Assembly: GCA_003611805.1 (NCBI GenBank)
Contig: RAYM01000013.1
Span: 149,992-213,991, forward strand
DNA: 64,000 nt
Direction: 5' to 3'
From: a bacterium 1xD42-87
GTDB taxonomy: Bacteria; Bacillota; Clostridia; Lachnospirales; Lachnospiraceae
Shown piece after piece: positions 26,691 to 35,377 of the stretch. Positions within the stretch are counted from its first letter, which is position 1, and every line of letters begins with the position of its first letter. The notes below the pieces were generated by a model. It saw nothing but the letters and a program-made list of their open reading frames with translations. It ran no database searches and had not been told where the DNA came from. Position numbers and translations under genes: made by a program.

Positions 26691-27758
26691 TCATGAGGCG
26701 TTTTCCCCGGCGGAAAGTTCTCTGAGCCTTCTGACGGCGGGGGCGTAATCCCTGCACTTTTTATAGTAGGCTTTAGCCTGTTCCAATTCGCCCATACATT
26801 CGTATATTTCGGCGATATGGAAATTGGCGCGGTAGCTGTTGACGCCCGTGCGGGAGTATGCGGTGAGCGTGGTAGCTTTTTTAAATTCGTCAATTGCCTT
26901 GGCGTATTCTCCCTTTTTCTGGTAGAGCATACCCATCAGGAAGACAAAGTCCGCCCGGTGGGAGAGGAGGTCGTACTTGTCCCGAAGGGTCATTGCCGTG
27001 TCGTATTTTGCCAGATCCATCAGGCAGTAACCGTAGGTTTCCGCCATGCTCTGCACAAAATCGGAGTTGGGATCCGCGTTTAAATCGAGTCCGAGTTTAT
27101 AATAGTGCGCCGCCTTTTCCATGTCGTTCAGGGATATGTAGTTCTGACCGAGCTGGAAATAAATATAGGAGCTGGGACCTTTCAGAGCCAGATCGTGCAG
27201 CAGCATTTCCAGATTTCTCGTGGCGCGCATACGCTTGTCAGATTCACTCACATAGCCCTCGTGGTAAAAGGTGAGGGGAATGGGGAAAGTATCCGGCTCT
27301 CTGCCCTGCATGGTGCGCACCTGCTCATGTATACTGCCCTCAAAATGGCAGTAGTTTTTGTTGAAAAGCCTGCCGATACGCTCCGACATGATGGAACGCG
27401 AACCCTGCACGGTGTAGGGATTATTGCGTGTAATCATGCCGACGGCTTCACGCCGCCCGGTGAGGGAATCCTCAAGCTGTGCGAGATTGACATTTTCCAG
27501 ATATTCGTCGCAGTCGATAATGAGCACCCAGTCGTTTGCCGCCTGCTGGACGGAGAAGTTTCTCGCGCTGCTGAAATCCTCGCACCATGCGAAATGAAAG
27601 ATTTTGTCCGCGTATTTGTGAGCGATTTCCACAGTACGGTCAACGGAGCCGGTGTCCACCACTATGATTTCAAAGCGGCAGGGGCGAAGCCTTTTCAGAC
27701 ATTCTTCGATATGGTTATCTTCATTTTTGGCAATCATGCACACGGAAACGGGTAACAT
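26691..27758 (-). CDS. GT2 glycosyltransferase with C-terminal TPR, copy 2
   Basis: 355 residues, upstream paralogue of the gene at 25553. GT2 motifs: SVCMIAKNEDNHIEECLKRL, DTGSVDRT and DCDEYLENV. The C-terminal TPR-like repeats (about 205-350) end in ARRLRELSAGENAS-like residues. Tandem duplication is evident from equal length and collinear motifs. The ribosome-binding site on the minus strand is AAGAGGTG. The substrate is unknown; flagellin or another surface protein is possible in a motile species, but this is speculation. Confidence 0.88.
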   Translation of the reverse strand: MLPVSVCMIAKNEDNHIEECLKRLRPCRFEIIVVDTGSVDRTVEIAHKYADKIFHFAWCEDFSSARNFSVQQAANDWVLIIDCDEYLENVNLAQLEDSLTGRREAVGMITRNNPYTVQGSRSIMSERIGRLFNKNYCHFEGSIHEQVRTMQGREPDTFPIPLTFYHEGYVSESDKRMRATRNLEMLLHDLALKGPSSYIYFQLGQNYISLNDMEKAAHYYKLGLDLNADPNSDFVQSMAETYGYCLMDLAKYDTAMTLRDKYDLLSHRADFVFLMGMLYQKKGEYAKAIDEFKKATTLTAYSRTGVNSYRANFHIAEIYECMGELEQAKAYYKKCRDYAPAVRRLRELSAGENAS

Positions 27759-28037
27759 AGGAACACCTCTTTTGTGATTTATTCAAGTTATGTCTATTTT
27801 AGCACCTTATTCACGTGGCGACAATACGGATTTTGTGCGTGGAAAGAGTGGATTTATTGTTCTTTTTGTACAAAAAGTACAAAAAAGAAAGGGAAAACAT
27901 GATAAAGATGACGATATTCCGTTTAGCAATAGCGGTAGGTGTTTCCTTTTTGGGGGGGAATATGATATACTGTCTTTGAACAGAGAGGAGAAGACCTCTT
28001 CTCATCAAGAAAATAATACATGATAAGGAGGTCTATT

Positions 28038-28379
28038 ATGACAAAGGCAGAAATCTTAAAGGCAGAAATTTTAAAGCAGCATAAGAGCGTCAGACAGTTT
28101 GCGATTGAGATGGAAATACCGTACTCTACGTTAGTTACCGCGCTCGACAGGGGTATTGAGGGTATGGCATACGGCACAGTGATCCGCATGTGTGACAGGC
28201 TGAACCTAAATCCCGTGGATTTCTCACCTATTAACCAGAAGAGCCTGCTTGGCGGTAAGATCATGGAAAACCGCGTAATGCAGTATTATGTGAAACTGAA
28301 TAAAACCGGGCGTAAGAAAGCGCTCGAACTGATGGAAGACTATGCACAGCTTGATAAGTATAAGGCTGTTGAAGAGTAA
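28038..28379 (+). CDS. Small XRE-type DNA-binding protein
   Basis: 113 residues. The N-terminal half carries a Cro/C1-type helix-turn-helix (SVRQFAIEMEIPYSTLVTAL, about 17-36, followed by IRMCDRLNLNPVDF). The C-terminal half (KALELMEDYAQL) is helical. The ATG at 28038 follows a strong AAGGAGG; the in-frame start at 28020 would overlap that site. It stands alone between glycosyltransferases and glf. Its target is unknown. Confidence 0.8.
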   Translation: MTKAEILKAEILKQHKSVRQFAIEMEIPYSTLVTALDRGIEGMAYGTVIRMCDRLNLNPVDFSPINQKSLLGGKIMENRVMQYYVKLNKTGRKKALELMEDYAQLDKYKAVEE

Positions 28380-28460
28380 TGCGGGAAGTACTTCTAAAGC
28401 GCTGCTTCGCGAAGAAGTACTAAGCCTCGCATAGGAGGATGCCGGGAACAGGCATTCTCC
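28380..28460. repeat. Hairpin-rich intergenic repeat, copy C
   Basis: Directly after a stop codon. TGCG (28380) pairs with CGCA (28428-28431), and inner AGTACTTCT (28387-28395) with AGAAGTACT (28413-28421). It is followed by GGAGGATGCC/GGCATTCTCC (28434-28460), matching the second hairpin of copies A and B. Confidence 0.7.
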
Positions 28461-28478
28461 GTATGGATTGGAGATTAT

Positions 28479-29621
28479 ATGAATTATGACTATTTGATCG
28501 TGGGCGCAGGGCTGTACGGCTCTGTGTTTGCCCACGAGATGCACAAACAGCGCCGGCGGGTGCGCCTGATTGACAGAAGGAAGCATATCGCCGGCAATAT
28601 TTATACAGAGGAAAGGGAAGGCATACAGGTGCACCGCTACGGCGCGCATATTTTTCATACTTCCGACAAAAGCGTGTGGGATTATGTAAATCAATTTGCA
28701 GAGTTCAACCACTACATCAATTCGCCTGTGGCCCGCTACAGGGAGGAGCTGTACAACCTTCCTTTCAATATGAATACCTTTAACAAAATGTGGGGTGTGG
28801 TGACACCCGCCCAGGCGAAGGAAAAAATTGCGGAACAGATTGCGGATCTCCGTATCGCAGAGCCGAAAAATCTGGAGGAACAGGCGCTTTCTCTGGTAGG
28901 GCGGGATGTCTATGAGAAGCTGGTCAAGGGATACACCGAGAAACAGTGGGGCAGGGACTGCACGGAACTGCCTGCCTTTATCATCAAGAGACTGCCTCTT
29001 CGCTTTACATATGATAACAATTATTTTAATGACCGGTATCAGGGCATTCCTGTGGGAGGCTATACCATAATGGTAGAGAAAATGCTGGAGGGCATTGAGG
29101 TGACGACAGGCGTATCCTACAGGGATTTTGTGATGGAAGAAGAGCGCGACGGGCATATCTGTCTGACGGACCGGGATGGAAATACTTACGATAAGGTACT
29201 GTACACGGGAATGATCGACGAATTTTTCGACTTCGCTTTGGGGCATCTGGAATACCGCTCTTTGCGTTTTGAGACAGAGGCGATTCCGGATTGTGATAAC
29301 TATCAGGGCAACGCGGTGGTGAATTACACGGAGCGTGAAATTCCTTATACGAGAATCATCGAGCATAAGCATTTCGAGTTCGGCACACAGTCCGGCACGG
29401 TGATCACCAGAGAGTATCCGGCAGTCTGGAAAGAAGGGGAGGAGCCATACTATCCGATCAACGACGAGAAAAATGAGAAGCTGATGGAGAAGTACGTGGA
29501 GCTCGCGAAGACGAAGCCCTATGTGATATTTGGCGGAAGGCTTGGGCAGTACCGCTATTATGATATGGACAAGGTGATCGCGCAGGCGCTTGAGGCGGCG
29601 GGAGCGCAGCGCGAAAAGTAA
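28479..29621 (+). CDS. glf: UDP-galactopyranose mutase
   Basis: A 380-residue FAD enzyme that converts UDP-galactopyranose to UDP-galactofuranose for cell-surface glycans. The FAD-binding GAGLYGSVFAHEM (about 9-21) starts the protein. RYGAHIFHTSDKSVWDYVNQ (about 52-71) and the C-terminal GRLGQYRYYDMDKVIAQAL (about 354-372) are family signatures. The ribosome-binding site is TTGGAGAT. No other galactofuranose genes are visible nearby. The short spacer downstream holds the next gene's promoter inside an inverted repeat. Confidence 0.95.
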   Translation: MNYDYLIVGAGLYGSVFAHEMHKQRRRVRLIDRRKHIAGNIYTEEREGIQVHRYGAHIFHTSDKSVWDYVNQFAEFNHYINSPVARYREELYNLPFNMNTFNKMWGVVTPAQAKEKIAEQIADLRIAEPKNLEEQALSLVGRDVYEKLVKGYTEKQWGRDCTELPAFIIKRLPLRFTYDNNYFNDRYQGIPVGGYTIMVEKMLEGIEVTTGVSYRDFVMEEERDGHICLTDRDGNTYDKVLYTGMIDEFFDFALGHLEYRSLRFETEAIPDCDNYQGNAVVNYTEREIPYTRIIEHKHFEFGTQSGTVITREYPAVWKEGEEPYYPINDEKNEKLMEKYVELAKTKPYVIFGGRLGQYRYYDMDKVIAQALEAAGAQREK

Positions 29622-29630
29622 ATTTTGTAC

Positions 29631-29669
29631 AGGCAGAGTATTGACAAGAAATGGTACTCTGCCTATAAT
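29631..29669 (+). promoter_or_regulatory. Consensus promoter enclosed by a 10-bp inverted repeat
   Basis: TTGACA (29641-29646), 17 bp, TATAAT (29664-29669). AGGCAGAGTA (29631-29640) abuts the -35 box, and its perfect complement TACTCTGCCT (29655-29664) reaches the first base of the -10 box. The arrangement suggests a repressor operator for the carboxyltransferase gene. Confidence 0.8.
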
Positions 29670-29726
29670 ATTCCTTGATAGTTTGAATGTCAAAGTATTA
29701 GAATTTCAAATAAATGGAGGCGCCCT

Positions 29727-31343
29727 ATGAATTGGAATGAGGCAAACAGGGAACTGGACAGGAGAAGAGAGAAGGCTTTGCTCGGCGGCGGACAGAGCAA
29801 AATTGACAAGCAGCACGCAGGCGGGAAACTGACGGCGAGAGAGCGGATTGAGATGCTGCTTGACCCCGGCACCTTTGTGGAGGTGGACGGCTTTTTGGAG
29901 TCTCGCATCAATGATTTTGATCTGGACAAGAGACGTGTGCCCGGCGACGGTGTGGTGACGGGTTACGGCGAGATCGACGGCAGACAGGTGTTTGTGGCGA
30001 GCGAGGACTTTACGGTAATCGGCGGTACGCTTGGCGAGTATCATTCTTTTAAAATCTGCCGCATTCAAGATATGGCGATGGAGATGAAGGCGCCTTTAAT
30101 CTGCATAAACGACAGCGGTGGCGCGAGAATCGAGGAGGGCATTTCTTCCCTGAGCGGCTACAGCGGCATGTTTTTACGGCATACGAAAGCGTCCGGGGTG
30201 ATCCCGCAGATTGCGGTGATCCTCGGTCCCTGTTCCGGCGGCGCCTGCTATGCGCCCGCCATCTGCGATTTTATCTTTATGGTGAAGGATATCTCGAAGA
30301 TGTTTATCACGGGACCGAATGTGGTTAAGACCGTGATCAACGAGGAAGTCTCTGTGGAAGAGCTGGGCGGCGCGGATGTGCACGCGAAGAAGAGCGGTGT
30401 GTCCCATTTTACCTACGACACGGAAAACGAGTGTCTGATGGGCGTAAGAAAACTCTTATCCTATCTGCCGAGCAACTGGATGGAGAAGCCTCCTGTGGTG
30501 AATACGCCGGAGAGACAGAGCATCTCCTCCAAAGTGGGAAGAGTGTTTGGCAGGGGCGAAGGTGCGAGACAGGATAATGCCCTTAAAACAAAGGCTGCCA
30601 AGCTCAAGGATATCGTGCCGGATAATTCCCGTCATGCCTACGATGTGAAGGAAGTGATCGACTGTATTGTGGATGAGGGAAGCTTCTTCGAGGTGCAGAA
30701 GGAGTTTGCCACCAACGCGGTGGTGGGGTGGTGCCGTATGGAAGGCAAGGTTGTCGGGATTGTGGCGAACCAGCCAAACTCTATGGGCGGTTCCCTCGAT
30801 TACCATGCATCCGATAAGATAGCGCGTTTTATCCGTTTCTGCGACTGCTTTAATATACCGCTCGTCACACTGATTGATGTGCCCGCATTCCTGCCCGGCA
30901 CGGCGCAGGAGCACAACGGCATCATCCGTCACGGCGCGAAGATTCTCTACGCGTACTCGGAGGCAACCGTGCCGAAAATTTCCCTGATTATGAGAAAGGC
31001 TTACGGCGGCGCTTATATTGCTATGAATTCCAAGGAGATGGGAGCGGATATTGTCTATGCGTGGCCCATCGCGGAGATTGCGGTGATGGGGGCGGACGGC
31101 GCGGTCAACATCGCCTTCAAAAGAAAGATCAAGGCGGCGGCGGATCCCGAGGCGATGCGTGCCCAGTGCAAGAAAGAGTATGAGGACAGATTCTTAAATC
31201 CCTACGTGGCGGCGTCCAGAGGCTACGTCAACGAGGTCATCAAGCCCGAGGAGACAAGGGATGCGCTGCTGAAGGCGCTAAGAGGGTTGAAAAACAAACA
31301 GATTGAAAATCCGAAGAAGAAACATGGAAATATCCCATTGTAG
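29727..31343 (+). CDS. Acyl-CoA carboxylase / methylmalonyl-CoA decarboxylase carboxyltransferase subunit
   Basis: A 538-residue biotin-dependent carboxyltransferase with duplicated crotonase folds: N-terminal (about 30-270: GGARIEEGISSLSGYSGMFL, PCSGGACYAPAICDF) and C-terminal (about 300-510: DVPAFLPGTAQEHNGIIRHG, AYGGAYIAMNSKEMG). Closest to propionyl-CoA carboxylase beta and methylmalonyl-CoA decarboxylase alpha (MmdA), used in the propionate/succinate routes. No biotin carrier or gamma subunit is adjacent, so partners must be encoded elsewhere. It is monocistronic: strong promoter upstream, bidirectional terminator downstream. Confidence 0.9.
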   Translation: MNWNEANRELDRRREKALLGGGQSKIDKQHAGGKLTARERIEMLLDPGTFVEVDGFLESRINDFDLDKRRVPGDGVVTGYGEIDGRQVFVASEDFTVIGGTLGEYHSFKICRIQDMAMEMKAPLICINDSGGARIEEGISSLSGYSGMFLRHTKASGVIPQIAVILGPCSGGACYAPAICDFIFMVKDISKMFITGPNVVKTVINEEVSVEELGGADVHAKKSGVSHFTYDTENECLMGVRKLLSYLPSNWMEKPPVVNTPERQSISSKVGRVFGRGEGARQDNALKTKAAKLKDIVPDNSRHAYDVKEVIDCIVDEGSFFEVQKEFATNAVVGWCRMEGKVVGIVANQPNSMGGSLDYHASDKIARFIRFCDCFNIPLVTLIDVPAFLPGTAQEHNGIIRHGAKILYAYSEATVPKISLIMRKAYGGAYIAMNSKEMGADIVYAWPIAEIAVMGADGAVNIAFKRKIKAAADPEAMRAQCKKEYEDRFLNPYVAASRGYVNEVIKPEETRDALLKALRGLKNKQIENPKKKHGNIPL

Positions 31344-31376
31344 CAAAAGCGAGAGACTTACAAGATCAAAGAGTAA

Positions 31377-31410
31377 AAAACAAGTAGGGAAGATTTTCCC
31401 TACTTGTTTT
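31377..31410. terminator. Bidirectional terminator
   Basis: AAAACAAGTAGGGAA (31377-31391) and TTCCCTACTTGTTTT (31396-31410) form a 15-bp stem with A/T flanks. The minus-strand gene's stop codon (31409-31411) lies at its edge. Confidence 0.9.
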
Positions 31411-32722
31411 AGCAATAACTGTTAAACATCATTCCGCTGTACGCGCTTGTGATATAAGGGCTTGCAAAATTCTTGCCGGGATTCTTATAAGCCACGATCA
31501 CGTTGTTGACATAGTGCATCGGGTCTAAGGAAACCTGGTTCGACTTGCGAAGCACGGAGTTTGTGAAGCTTTTCATGGAAGCAAACGCTTCCTTGGCGTT
31601 CTCACTCGTTGCCTTTTGACGAAGCACGTTATTGTCTACTTCCAGAGTGCCGTCCAGATTCAGGCTCAGTCCCGCAGAGGTAAGCCCCTTTGCGTATACC
31701 CTGGCAACACTGCTCATCTCATGGAACAGACGGTCGCTCTTAGGCTGTACGCCGCTGTACTCGGAAACTGCCTGCAGGAAAGAGTTATATCCGCTCACAA
31801 GTGTATTGATATTCTCGGCAAGGGATTCCACATCCGTTTTAATGCCGATGGAAGCTGTTTCGCCTTCCTCGCTGCTCACGCCCCTGAACTGCAGTTCGTA
31901 GGTGTGATCCAGGGTGTAATGGTTGGTGGTGGAAGAATGCCCTTCGTCGTTTACCGTAAATGAAGCATTCGTTGCCGGGGATGCGATATAGTCGAGTCCC
32001 AGATAATCCACCACGCCCGCCGTCTTACTGGTGCGCTGGTCGGAAATGTGGAACTGCATCTTCTTGCCGTCTTTTAGCCCGGTGGCATCTGATTCCATCC
32101 GCAGGGCGCTTCTGCCGTTTTCATCGTCAATAACCTGTGCGGACATGCCGATATTCGCGTTGGTAATCAGACGGGAAAGGCGCGCCTGCACGTCTCGGTT
32201 TGTGTCGCTTGCCTTTATGCTGAATTGGAATTCGTAGCTTAAATCCTCGATCCCTACGTCGAAAGAATAGGTGTCGGGAGCGAGCGCGGCAGGTTCGTCG
32301 GCGGGAAGAAATTTTCCGAGATTTACCTGTGACGAAGCCAGACGGTTTACCTCAACCTCATAGGAGGGGAAGTCTTCGTCGGGCTTTTTGGAACCGATAT
32401 ATTTAGCAGTGACAATTTCCTCATTGCTGGAATAAGCGACCTTTTTATTCAGAAGCTCTTCTTCATCAAGACCACCAAGGGACGCAATGGTATTGCGAAG
32501 CTCTCTGGCATTTTCCTTTATGCCTACTGCAAATTCCCGGGATTCCTTACTGGTGTCCAGAATGAACAAAGGTGATTCTTTATTCATCTTGACAATCGAA
32601 TTGTATACGCCGCGAAGCTCGCTCTTCTTATGCGTATCATAAGGTGTGCTGGACTTCGGCGCATAGGACGTCATGTAGAAGTTATAGACATTGTTTAAAT
32701 TGTTAATAGTGTTGTAAGCCAT
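31409..32722 (-). CDS. FliD-like (flagellar cap/hook-associated) protein
   Basis: 437 residues. The N-terminal coiled region (MAYNTINNLNNVYNFYMTSY) is followed by beta-rich segments resembling FliD: KASDTNRDVQARLSRLITNA (partial-strand motif like LSDLVDAIN), NIGMSAQVIDDENGRSALRM and KTAGVVDYLGLD. A C-terminal helical part carries VESLAENINTLVSGYNSFLQ. No other flagellar genes are nearby. The ATG at 32722 follows AGGAGG; the frame is open from 32749. A role in the flagellar filament is inferred from similarity seen by eye; a divergent secreted or adhesin-like protein is possible. Confidence 0.55.
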   Translation of the reverse strand: MAYNTINNLNNVYNFYMTSYAPKSSTPYDTHKKSELRGVYNSIVKMNKESPLFILDTSKESREFAVGIKENARELRNTIASLGGLDEEELLNKKVAYSSNEEIVTAKYIGSKKPDEDFPSYEVEVNRLASSQVNLGKFLPADEPAALAPDTYSFDVGIEDLSYEFQFSIKASDTNRDVQARLSRLITNANIGMSAQVIDDENGRSALRMESDATGLKDGKKMQFHISDQRTSKTAGVVDYLGLDYIASPATNASFTVNDEGHSSTTNHYTLDHTYELQFRGVSSEEGETASIGIKTDVESLAENINTLVSGYNSFLQAVSEYSGVQPKSDRLFHEMSSVARVYAKGLTSAGLSLNLDGTLEVDNNVLRQKATSENAKEAFASMKSFTNSVLRKSNQVSLDPMHYVNNVIVAYKNPGKNFASPYITSAYSGMMFNSYC

Positions 32723-32752
32723 AAGCCCTCCTTTCTTCCGTGAAAGCATAAC

Positions 32753-32791
32753 AGATACCTCCTGCGGCCATCCGTAGCCTGCAAGGTATCT
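32753..32791 (-). repeat. Leader hairpin of the FliD-like gene
   Basis: AGATACCT and AGGTATCT pair as an 8-bp outer stem with an inner TGC-GGC/GCC-GCA stem. It lies 31-69 nt upstream of the start codon. No T-run follows on the minus strand, so a protein-binding or stability element is more likely than a terminator. Confidence 0.6.
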
Positions 32792-32961
32792 TTTGTGGGC
32801 GCTTCTACCTAATATTATATTAGTGTCTTTATTTTACCACTTTTTTCACGAAAAATGCAAGTATTTCCATCGTTATTATATATATCGTATGAAAGTGCCA
32901 TTTCATTAAGGGGGTATATGAAAAAAGTGAGAGATTTTGGGGAGAAATTACAAAAAAGCAG

Positions 32962-32990
32962 TTGACTTAAGGAACGCCGTATGATATATT
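32962..32990 (+). promoter_or_regulatory. Promoter of rpmG-secE-nusG
   Basis: TTGACT (32962-32967), 17 bp, TATATT (32985-32990). Upstream (32823-32961) is AT-rich with no visible gene. Confidence 0.7.
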
Positions 32991-33090
32991 GTGTGAGCGA
33001 GAAGAGAATAAGGTCTTTTTTTTATGCTCAAAAAATGCGAGACAGATAATAAGATCAAACGAATCGTAATACAGGTGGAGGTGGCAAAAT

Positions 33091-33240
33091 ATGCGCACAA
33101 GAATCACATTGGCATGTACGGAATGTAAGCAGCGTAACTACAATACGACAAAGGACAAGAAGACGCATCCTGACAGAATGGAAATCAAAAAGTATTGCAG
33201 ATTCTGCAGGAAACATACTCTGCATAAGGAGACGAAGTAA
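33091..33240 (+). CDS. rpmG: 50S ribosomal protein L33
   Basis: 49 residues, beginning [20 protein letters not shown] and with the two CxxC pairs (CTEC and CRFC) of the zinc-binding L33 form. The AGGTGGAGGTGG region serves as ribosome-binding site. First gene of the rpmG-secE-nusG unit, the order usual in Firmicutes. Confidence 0.96.
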   Translation: MRTRITLACTECKQRNYNTTKDKKTHPDRMEIKKYCRFCRKHTLHKETK

Positions 33241-33273
33241 ACGTTCGCCGGTTGAAAAAGGAGATATTGAATT

Positions 33274-33486
33274 ATGGCAGATTCAGCAAAAACAGATAAG
33301 AAAGCAGTCAAATTTTTTGACGGCGTGAAGGCTGAGTTTAAAAAGATCAGCTGGCCAGATAAGGATTCTCTCCTGAAGCAGTCTGTTGCAGTCGTTGTTA
33401 TTTCCCTTGTGGTAGGAGCGATTATCACAATATTGGATTTTGGTCTGCAGTACGGCGTGGATTTCATTACCACACTGAAATTTTAA
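33274..33486 (+). CDS. secE: Preprotein translocase subunit SecE
   Basis: 70 residues with a charged N-terminal amphipathic helix containing FFDGVKAEFKKISWPDKDSL, the conserved SecE cytoplasmic motif, and a single C-terminal membrane segment (about 39-62). It clamps SecY in the Sec translocon. Located between rpmG and nusG. Confidence 0.96.
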   Translation: MADSAKTDKKAVKFFDGVKAEFKKISWPDKDSLLKQSVAVVVISLVVGAIITILDFGLQYGVDFITTLKF

Positions 33487-33503
33487 GACAGGGAGGATTC
33501 CGT

Positions 33504-34022
33504 ATGGCAGAGGCGAACTGGTATGTTGTGCATACTTATTCCGGGTATGAAAATAAGGTAAAAGCCAACATAGAGAAAACGATTGAAAACAGGCATCTGG
33601 AGGAAGAGATTCTGGAGGTCAGGGTGCCGATGCAGGACGTCACGGAACTGAAAAACGGCGCGCGAAAGACCGTCCAGAAAAAGATGTTCCCCGGATATGT
33701 TTTGATTAATATGATTATGAATGACGACACTTGGTATGTCGTGAGAAATACCAGAGGCGTGACGGGTTTCGTGGGACCGGGGAGCAAGCCGGTGCCGCTC
33801 ACGGAAGCGGAGATGAAGCCTCTCGGCATCAAGGTAGAGAATATGAGCGTCGATTTCGCAGAGGGCGACACCATTGCGGTGGTTGCAGGCGTCTGGAAGG
33901 ACACTGTGGGCGTTGTGCAGAGAATCGACTATGGCAAGCAGACGGCGACCATCAATGTGGAGCTGTTTGGCAGAGAGACTCCCGTGGAGATCAGTTTTGC
34001 GGAAGTCCGGAGTATGAGATAG
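33504..34022 (+). CDS. nusG: Transcription termination/antitermination factor NusG
   Basis: 172 residues. The NGN domain (about 4-105: WYVVHTYSGYENKVKANIEK, KKMFPGYVLI, FVGPGSKPVPL) binds RNA polymerase. The C-terminal KOW domain (about 120-172: FAEGDTIAVVAGVWKDTVGV) contacts Rho or S10. The start follows GGGAGGATT. Downstream, a hairpin-rich leader separates it from rplK. Confidence 0.97.
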   Translation: MAEANWYVVHTYSGYENKVKANIEKTIENRHLEEEILEVRVPMQDVTELKNGARKTVQKKMFPGYVLINMIMNDDTWYVVRNTRGVTGFVGPGSKPVPLTEAEMKPLGIKVENMSVDFAEGDTIAVVAGVWKDTVGVVQRIDYGKQTATINVELFGRETPVEISFAEVRSMR

Positions 34023-34030
34023 ATATTTAA

Positions 34031-34156
34031 TCCGCCTGCGAGCGGCTTAGGTATAGGTGTGGGAGCTGGTTTTAAATGCTTCGCATTTAAAACCCGAGCT
34101 TGTCTCCGCAAATCTCGTAATTTGCGGAAGGCAGGTGGAATAGCGTCCGAACCACA
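34031..34156 (+). ncRNA. Structured rplK leader: possible L1-binding site enclosing hairpins
   Basis: TCCGCCTGC (34031) pairs with GCAGGTGGA (34131-34139). Inside are a 12-bp stem GGTTTTAAATGC/GCATTTAAAACC (34068-34094) and TCCGCAAAT/ATTTGCGGA (34105-34128). The alternative pairing TGTGG (34058-34062) with CCACA (34152-34156), flanked by GGAGCT and AGCGTCCGAA, resembles the L1 autoregulatory site found before rplK. The L1 assignment is tentative. Confidence 0.45.
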
Positions 34157-34176
34157 ATAATATAGGAGGTGCCGAA

Positions 34177-34602
34177 ATGGCAAAGAAAGTAGAAGGATAC
34201 ATCAAGTTACAGATCCCTGCTGGTAAAGCAACACCAGCGCCCCCGGTTGGTCCTGCACTCGGTCAGCACGGGGTGAACATCGTTGAATTTACAAAACAGT
34301 TCAACGCGAGAACAGCCGACAAAGGTGATGTGATCATCCCGGTTGTTATCACAGTGTATGCAGACAGAACCTTCAGTTTTATCACGAAGACTCCCCCTGC
34401 TGCGGTACTTTTGAAGAAGGCATGCAACATCAAGTCCGGTTCCGCTACGCCTAATAAGGCAAAGGTGGCTACCATCTCTAAGGCGAAGCTTCAGGAGATT
34501 GCAGAGATGAAGATGCCTGACCTGAACGCGGCGAGCGTTGAGGCGGCGATGAGCATGATCGCCGGTACTGCGAGAAGTATGGGTATCACAGTAGAAGAGT
34601 AA
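34177..34602 (+). CDS. rplK: 50S ribosomal protein L11
   Basis: 141 residues. The N-terminal domain contains [20 protein letters not shown] (about 11-30) and the C-terminal RNA-binding domain [12 protein letters not shown] and [19 protein letters not shown]. Part of the GTPase-associated centre. The ribosome-binding site is TAGGAGGTG, and rplA follows after 13 nt. Confidence 0.98.
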   Translation: MAKKVEGYIKLQIPAGKATPAPPVGPALGQHGVNIVEFTKQFNARTADKGDVIIPVVITVYADRTFSFITKTPPAAVLLKKACNIKSGSATPNKAKVATISKAKLQEIAEMKMPDLNAASVEAAMSMIAGTARSMGITVEE

Positions 34603-34615
34603 TGGAGGGTTCAAG

Positions 34616-35305
34616 ATGAAACACGGTAAAAAATATCAGGAGGCGGCTAAGCTGGTAGATCGCACGATGCAGTACGATTCAGCCGAGGCAATTGCCTTAG
34701 TGAAAAAGACAGCAACAGCAAAATTTGACGAAACTGTGGAGGTTCATATCAGAACCGGGTGTGACGGCCGCCACGCAGAGCAGCAGATTCGTGGCGCGGT
34801 GGTACTGCCTAACGGAACCGGCAAGACGGTTCGCGTGCTGGTATTTGCCAAGGGCGATAAGGTAAACGAGGCGGAGGCGGCGGGCGCTGACCATGTAGGC
34901 GGCGAGGAGCTGATCCCCAGAATTCAGAATGAAGGATGGCTTGACTTTGACGTGGTAGTGGCAACTCCTGATATGATGGGCGTTGTGGGCCGCCTGGGTA
35001 AGGTGCTCGGTCCGAAAGGTCTGATGCCCAACCCGAAGGCTGGTACAGTTACCATGGATGTGGCGAAGGCGATCAGCGATATCAAGGCAGGTAAAATCGA
35101 GTACAGACTGGATAAGGCGAACATCATTCATGTGCCCGTAGGCAAGATCTCTTTCGAGGAGAGCAAGCTTCAGGAGAACTTCGACGCGCTGATGGAGGCG
35201 ATTGTCAAGGCAAAGCCGTCGGCGCTTAAGGGTCAGTATCTCAGAAGCATCACGCTGGCAACTACCATGGGTCCTGGCGTGAAGGTGAATGTAGCAAAAT
35301 ATTAA
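34616..35305 (+). CDS. rplA: 50S ribosomal protein L1
   Basis: 229 residues; L1-stalk protein. Recognisable by [20 protein letters not shown] at the N-terminus, [20 protein letters not shown] (about 126-145) and the C-terminal [15 protein letters not shown]. In most Firmicutes rplJ and rplL follow directly. Here a terminator and about 11.7 kb of unrelated genes intervene. Confidence 0.98.
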   Translation: MKHGKKYQEAAKLVDRTMQYDSAEAIALVKKTATAKFDETVEVHIRTGCDGRHAEQQIRGAVVLPNGTGKTVRVLVFAKGDKVNEAEAAGADHVGGEELIPRIQNEGWLDFDVVVATPDMMGVVGRLGKVLGPKGLMPNPKAGTVTMDVAKAISDIKAGKIEYRLDKANIIHVPVGKISFEESKLQENFDALMEAIVKAKPSALKGQYLRSITLATTMGPGVKVNVAKY

Positions 35306-35336
35306 CGCGAGTTACAATTATCAACGAAAAGATGGA

Positions 35337-35377
35337 AGAGCGGTGTGCTGAGGTATGCCGCTCTCTTTGATTTTTTA
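35337..35377 (+). terminator. Terminator of rplKA
   Basis: AGAGCGG (35337-35343) and CCGCTCT (35358-35364) form the stem, followed by TTTGATTTTTTA. The stop codon of the convergent sensor kinase lies in the T-run. Confidence 0.85.

Noticed and set aside
28224..29693. 489-codon minus-strand ORF opposite glf
   Set aside because: Shadow; glf is unambiguous on the plus strand.
32753..32791. c-di-GMP riboswitch in front of the FliD-like gene
   Set aside because: The hairpin is real, but the conserved GEMM bases and the two-helix layout are absent.
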